A DNA stretch of 7,717 nt from Clostridiales bacterium (GTDB lineage: Bacteria > Bacillota > Clostridia > Tissierellales > Sedimentibacteraceae). Below, piece after piece: positions 6,144 through 7,717 of the stretch. Below the pieces are notes generated by a model. The model was given only the letters and a program-made list of their open reading frames with translations. It was not told where the DNA came from and searched no databases. Each line of letters begins with the position of its first letter. The first letter of the stretch is position 1. A program made the position numbers and the translations under genes. The stretch is taken from positions 43,839-51,555 of the forward strand of contig DMJQ01000171.1 of NCBI GenBank assembly GCA_003457065.1, in the 5' to 3' direction.

Positions 6144-6584
6144 TTAATAGCTAAAACGTTCCTCCGCCTTTCTAAATATTTGCTCTTTAACCTTATTGAT
6201 TAATTTTGGCTGAATATGTGGGTATGTCCAATCTGAAGGCAGGTCTTCGAACAAGTAAACCTTTTCAATTTCAAACTGAGGCAGCTCACCTAATATCCTT
6301 ATATCCGCATAATATAACATTCCGTATGTTTCTTCATCCTTTCCGGAAACAGAATAAATGCACACAGGGATTAAATCATATTCAACCGCACCGGTTTCTT
6401 CATACAGTTCTCTTTTTGCGGTCTCAATAATCTTTTCGCCTTTTTCTCTGTGCCCTCCTGCCGCTTCGTATGTATCTCGCTCTTTATGCTTGCAAAGAAC
6501 CCACTTTCCATCACATTTCGCAACAATTACCGCAAATTTCAATAAACTGTCATCAACAGTATCATAAAATTTAACTTCTTCCAT
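6144..6584 (-). CDS. Nudix hydrolase (MutT-like)
   Basis: A 146-residue cytoplasmic hydrolase of nucleoside-diphosphate-linked substrates. The Nudix box is complete at residues 44-66: Gly44, Glu50, then RELYEETGA (58-66), fitting G-x5-E-x7-R-E-U-x-E-E-x-G-U, so the Mg-binding glutamates are present. The rest of the fold is normal (FAVIVAKCDGKWVLCKHK before the box, and a strand-rich C-terminal half). The substrate is not predictable; an oxidised nucleotide is one option. The start ATG 6584 has AAAGGGAG (6593-6600) 8 bases upstream. That site overlaps the stop of the preceding GNAT remnant, and the gap between the two genes is 14 bases, so they were built as one operon. This gene is intact although its upstream neighbours are broken. 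Confidence 0.9.
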   Translation of the reverse strand: MEEVKFYDTVDDSLLKFAVIVAKCDGKWVLCKHKERDTYEAAGGHREKGEKIIETAKRELYEETGAVEYDLIPVCIYSVSGKDEETYGMLYYADIRILGELPQFEIEKVYLFEDLPSDWTYPHIQPKLINKVKEQIFRKAEERFSY

Positions 6585-6598
6585 AAACGATACTCCCT

Positions 6599-6952
6599 TT
6601 ATTTGTTTTTCACAAAAATCATCATAAGTTCTTCATCAAAATACTTATCTCCATTTTTCAATGCATTTTTTTCAATGCCATATGTTGTGAATCCTATTGA
6701 TGAATATAGTCCTTTAGCCTGAATGTTACTGCTTACAACACTTAAATTCAACTGTTCCAATCCATTCAAAGATTTTGCTTTGTTTATCAGAGACGTTAGC
6801 AATAACCTTCCCACTCCGCTCTGCCTTAATTCAGGAACTACGTACATGCCCCAGACATTTGCCTTATGTCTTAATTTTTCTCTTACCTCTCTGCCAAAAC
6901 TGACAACACCAACTATATAATTATCTTTCGACTGCAAAGTCAATAAAAGCAA
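6599..6952 (-). pseudogene. GNAT acetyltransferase, 5'-truncated
   Basis: Only the C-terminal two thirds of a GNAT domain remain. It begins at about KDNYIVGVVSFGRE and continues through VWGMYVVPELRQSGVGRLLL, where RQSGVG is the acetyl-CoA loop, to the family ending NIQAKGLYSSIGF and the last strand. A normal relative has about 50-60 more residues at the N terminus with the first strand and helices. Here that part is replaced by the 3' end of a DJ-1 gene in another frame, and the in-frame stop at 6965-6967 excludes an upstream extension. A shortened product could start at a TTG (6952, 6943 or 6937); AAGGA at 6954-6958 would suit TTG 6943. A working enzyme is unlikely because helices 1 and 2 are missing. 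Confidence 0.75.
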
Positions 6953-7427
6953 TTCCTTGTGCCGTTATGACATTTTTGCATCGAACAACTCTATTCCAAA
7001 CAAAGTTTTCTCTCGGAAAAGGATCCTTTTCCCCAAATATTTCAACATACCTTTGTGTCCATGATGTAACCGGAGTAGTGTACTCGAATTTTTAAGTATA
7101 CCTGCTTTTGCTAAAAATACAGTTCCGGAACCGCATATAGCAGCTAACAATTTTCTCTTTACGTTCATGTTGTTAATCAGCTGCAGTAATTCACTTCTGG
7201 TATCCCCGTACCAACCTCCTGGAATAATCAGACCATCTGCCTCTTCATACAATACATCCATGACTATCCTCTGGCTTGTACAAAAGCCCGGAACGACTTT
7301 TTATAAGTTTATCTTCATATGCAATTGAAATAATTTCTTTACCTGCATCAGCACCTAACAGATGTGTAATAAAGGTTATTTCATAGTCTGTCATCCCTTC
7401 AAATATAAAAATTAATATTTTTCCCAT
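6921..7427 (-). pseudogene. DJ-1/PfpI family protein (type 1 glutamine amidotransferase-like), frameshifted
   Basis: Three pieces in order make one DJ-1/PfpI protein. Piece 1 (from ATG 7427, GGAG at 7436-7439) begins MGKILIFIFEGMTDYE, with the conserved Glu16. Piece 2, in the +1 frame, carries MDVLYEEADGLIIPGGW and the nucleophile elbow AAICGSG (Cys codon 7133-7135). Piece 3, back in the first frame, reads EYTTPVTSW, then ITAQGIAFIDFAVER and a stop at 6921-6923. The shift near 7268 fits one extra G in GAGG; the shift near 7086-7093 fits one base lost from the A5/TT run. The frames cancel, so the ancestral gene is readable over about 168 codons. The 3' end runs into GNAT sequence. Reading errors in the assembly could mimic the two shifts. 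Members include YdeA-like and general stress proteins; the exact role is unknown. Confidence 0.8.
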
Positions 7428-7493
7428 AAAATATTCTCCAATATACTCGGTTATTTGCTGATAATATTGTTTAAAACCAGAATTTCACTTTAC

Positions 7494-7709
7494 TTATTCA
7501 ATTTGTTGGAGCATGCTGTTAAAAATCACAATATGTCGTTCTTCGTCCAGTATTATACGGTTCAGAATTGCTGCTATATTGGCATCCTTTATCATATCCG
7601 CCTGCTTTCTGTATTTTTGTATAGCTGCATTTTCCCCCTTAATGGAATTGTGTATAACAGCTTTTACTTCATTGGGGTAGTTATTATACGCAGGAGTCCA
7701 GTATACCAT
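7494..7709 (-). CDS. Small two-helix ferritin-like protein (half-ferritin / rubrerythrin-like)
   Basis: A 71-residue protein, if it starts at ATG 7709. It forms two predicted helices joined near residue 42: one with KGENAAIQKYRKQAD, the other with AILNRIILDEERHIVIF. Metal-ligand candidates are Glu26, Tyr33, Glu56 and His59 (DEERH). Ordinary ferritins and rubrerythrins have four helices in about 140 or more residues, so this is half a bundle and would have to assemble as a dimer or larger ring to form a di-iron site. A role in iron handling or peroxide defence is likely from the family. The window ends 8 bases upstream and shows no ribosome site there, and the frame is still open at the edge, so the true start may be further upstream. 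It lies 66 bases before the broken DJ-1 gene. Confidence 0.7.
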   Translation of the reverse strand: MVYWTPAYNNYPNEVKAVIHNSIKGENAAIQKYRKQADMIKDANIAAILNRIILDEERHIVIFNSMLQQIE

Positions 7710-7717
7710 TTTTTTAT

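Overview
The window looks like chromosomal DNA of an anaerobic, low-GC Firmicute, most likely a clostridium (Clostridia/Tissierellia type). This rests on the AT-rich sequence, the strong GGAGG-type ribosome binding sites, the use of TTG starts, a Gram-positive lipoprotein signal on a respiratory-type flavoprotein, and a YesM/YesN two-component pair. The species cannot be named from the sequence alone.

Left part (1-728): a RimJ/RimL-like GNAT acetyltransferase gene on the plus strand has a promoter whose spacer holds a perfect 12-bp palindrome. It ends at a long hairpin shared with the convergent gene.

Centre (729-5064): this is the main interest. A 586-residue secreted lipoprotein on the minus strand has an FMN-binding domain with a flavinylation motif and a fumarate-reductase-like FAD domain. 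Aligned from memory with Shewanella Fcc3 and UrdA, its active site has Tyr, Asp, Arg, His and Arg at the positions that mark urocanate reductase rather than fumarate reductase. Divergent from it, 122 bp away, a membrane histidine kinase with a double-Cache extracellular domain and an AraC-type response regulator are translationally coupled. The short intergenic region holds opposed promoters sharing a 15-bp inverted repeat, and a near-perfect 13-bp direct repeat flanking the kinase start. The simplest reading is a signal-controlled anaerobic respiration module: the kinase senses an external compound, perhaps urocanate or a related unsaturated acid, and the regulator switches on the reductase. 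No electron donor, transporter or ApbE gene is in view.

Right part (5193-7717), all on the minus strand: a stand-alone LUD-domain protein with a C-terminal cysteine cluster; a 333-bp gap holding a possible 48-codon small gene; an intact Nudix hydrolase; and a decayed stretch. In the decayed stretch a DJ-1/PfpI gene carries two opposite single-base frameshifts, and its 3' end is fused by an apparent deletion to a GNAT gene that has lost its N-terminal half. At the right edge is a 71-residue two-helix ferritin-like protein whose metal-ligand spacing matches encapsulated (half) ferritins.

All functional calls come from motif reading without database searches.
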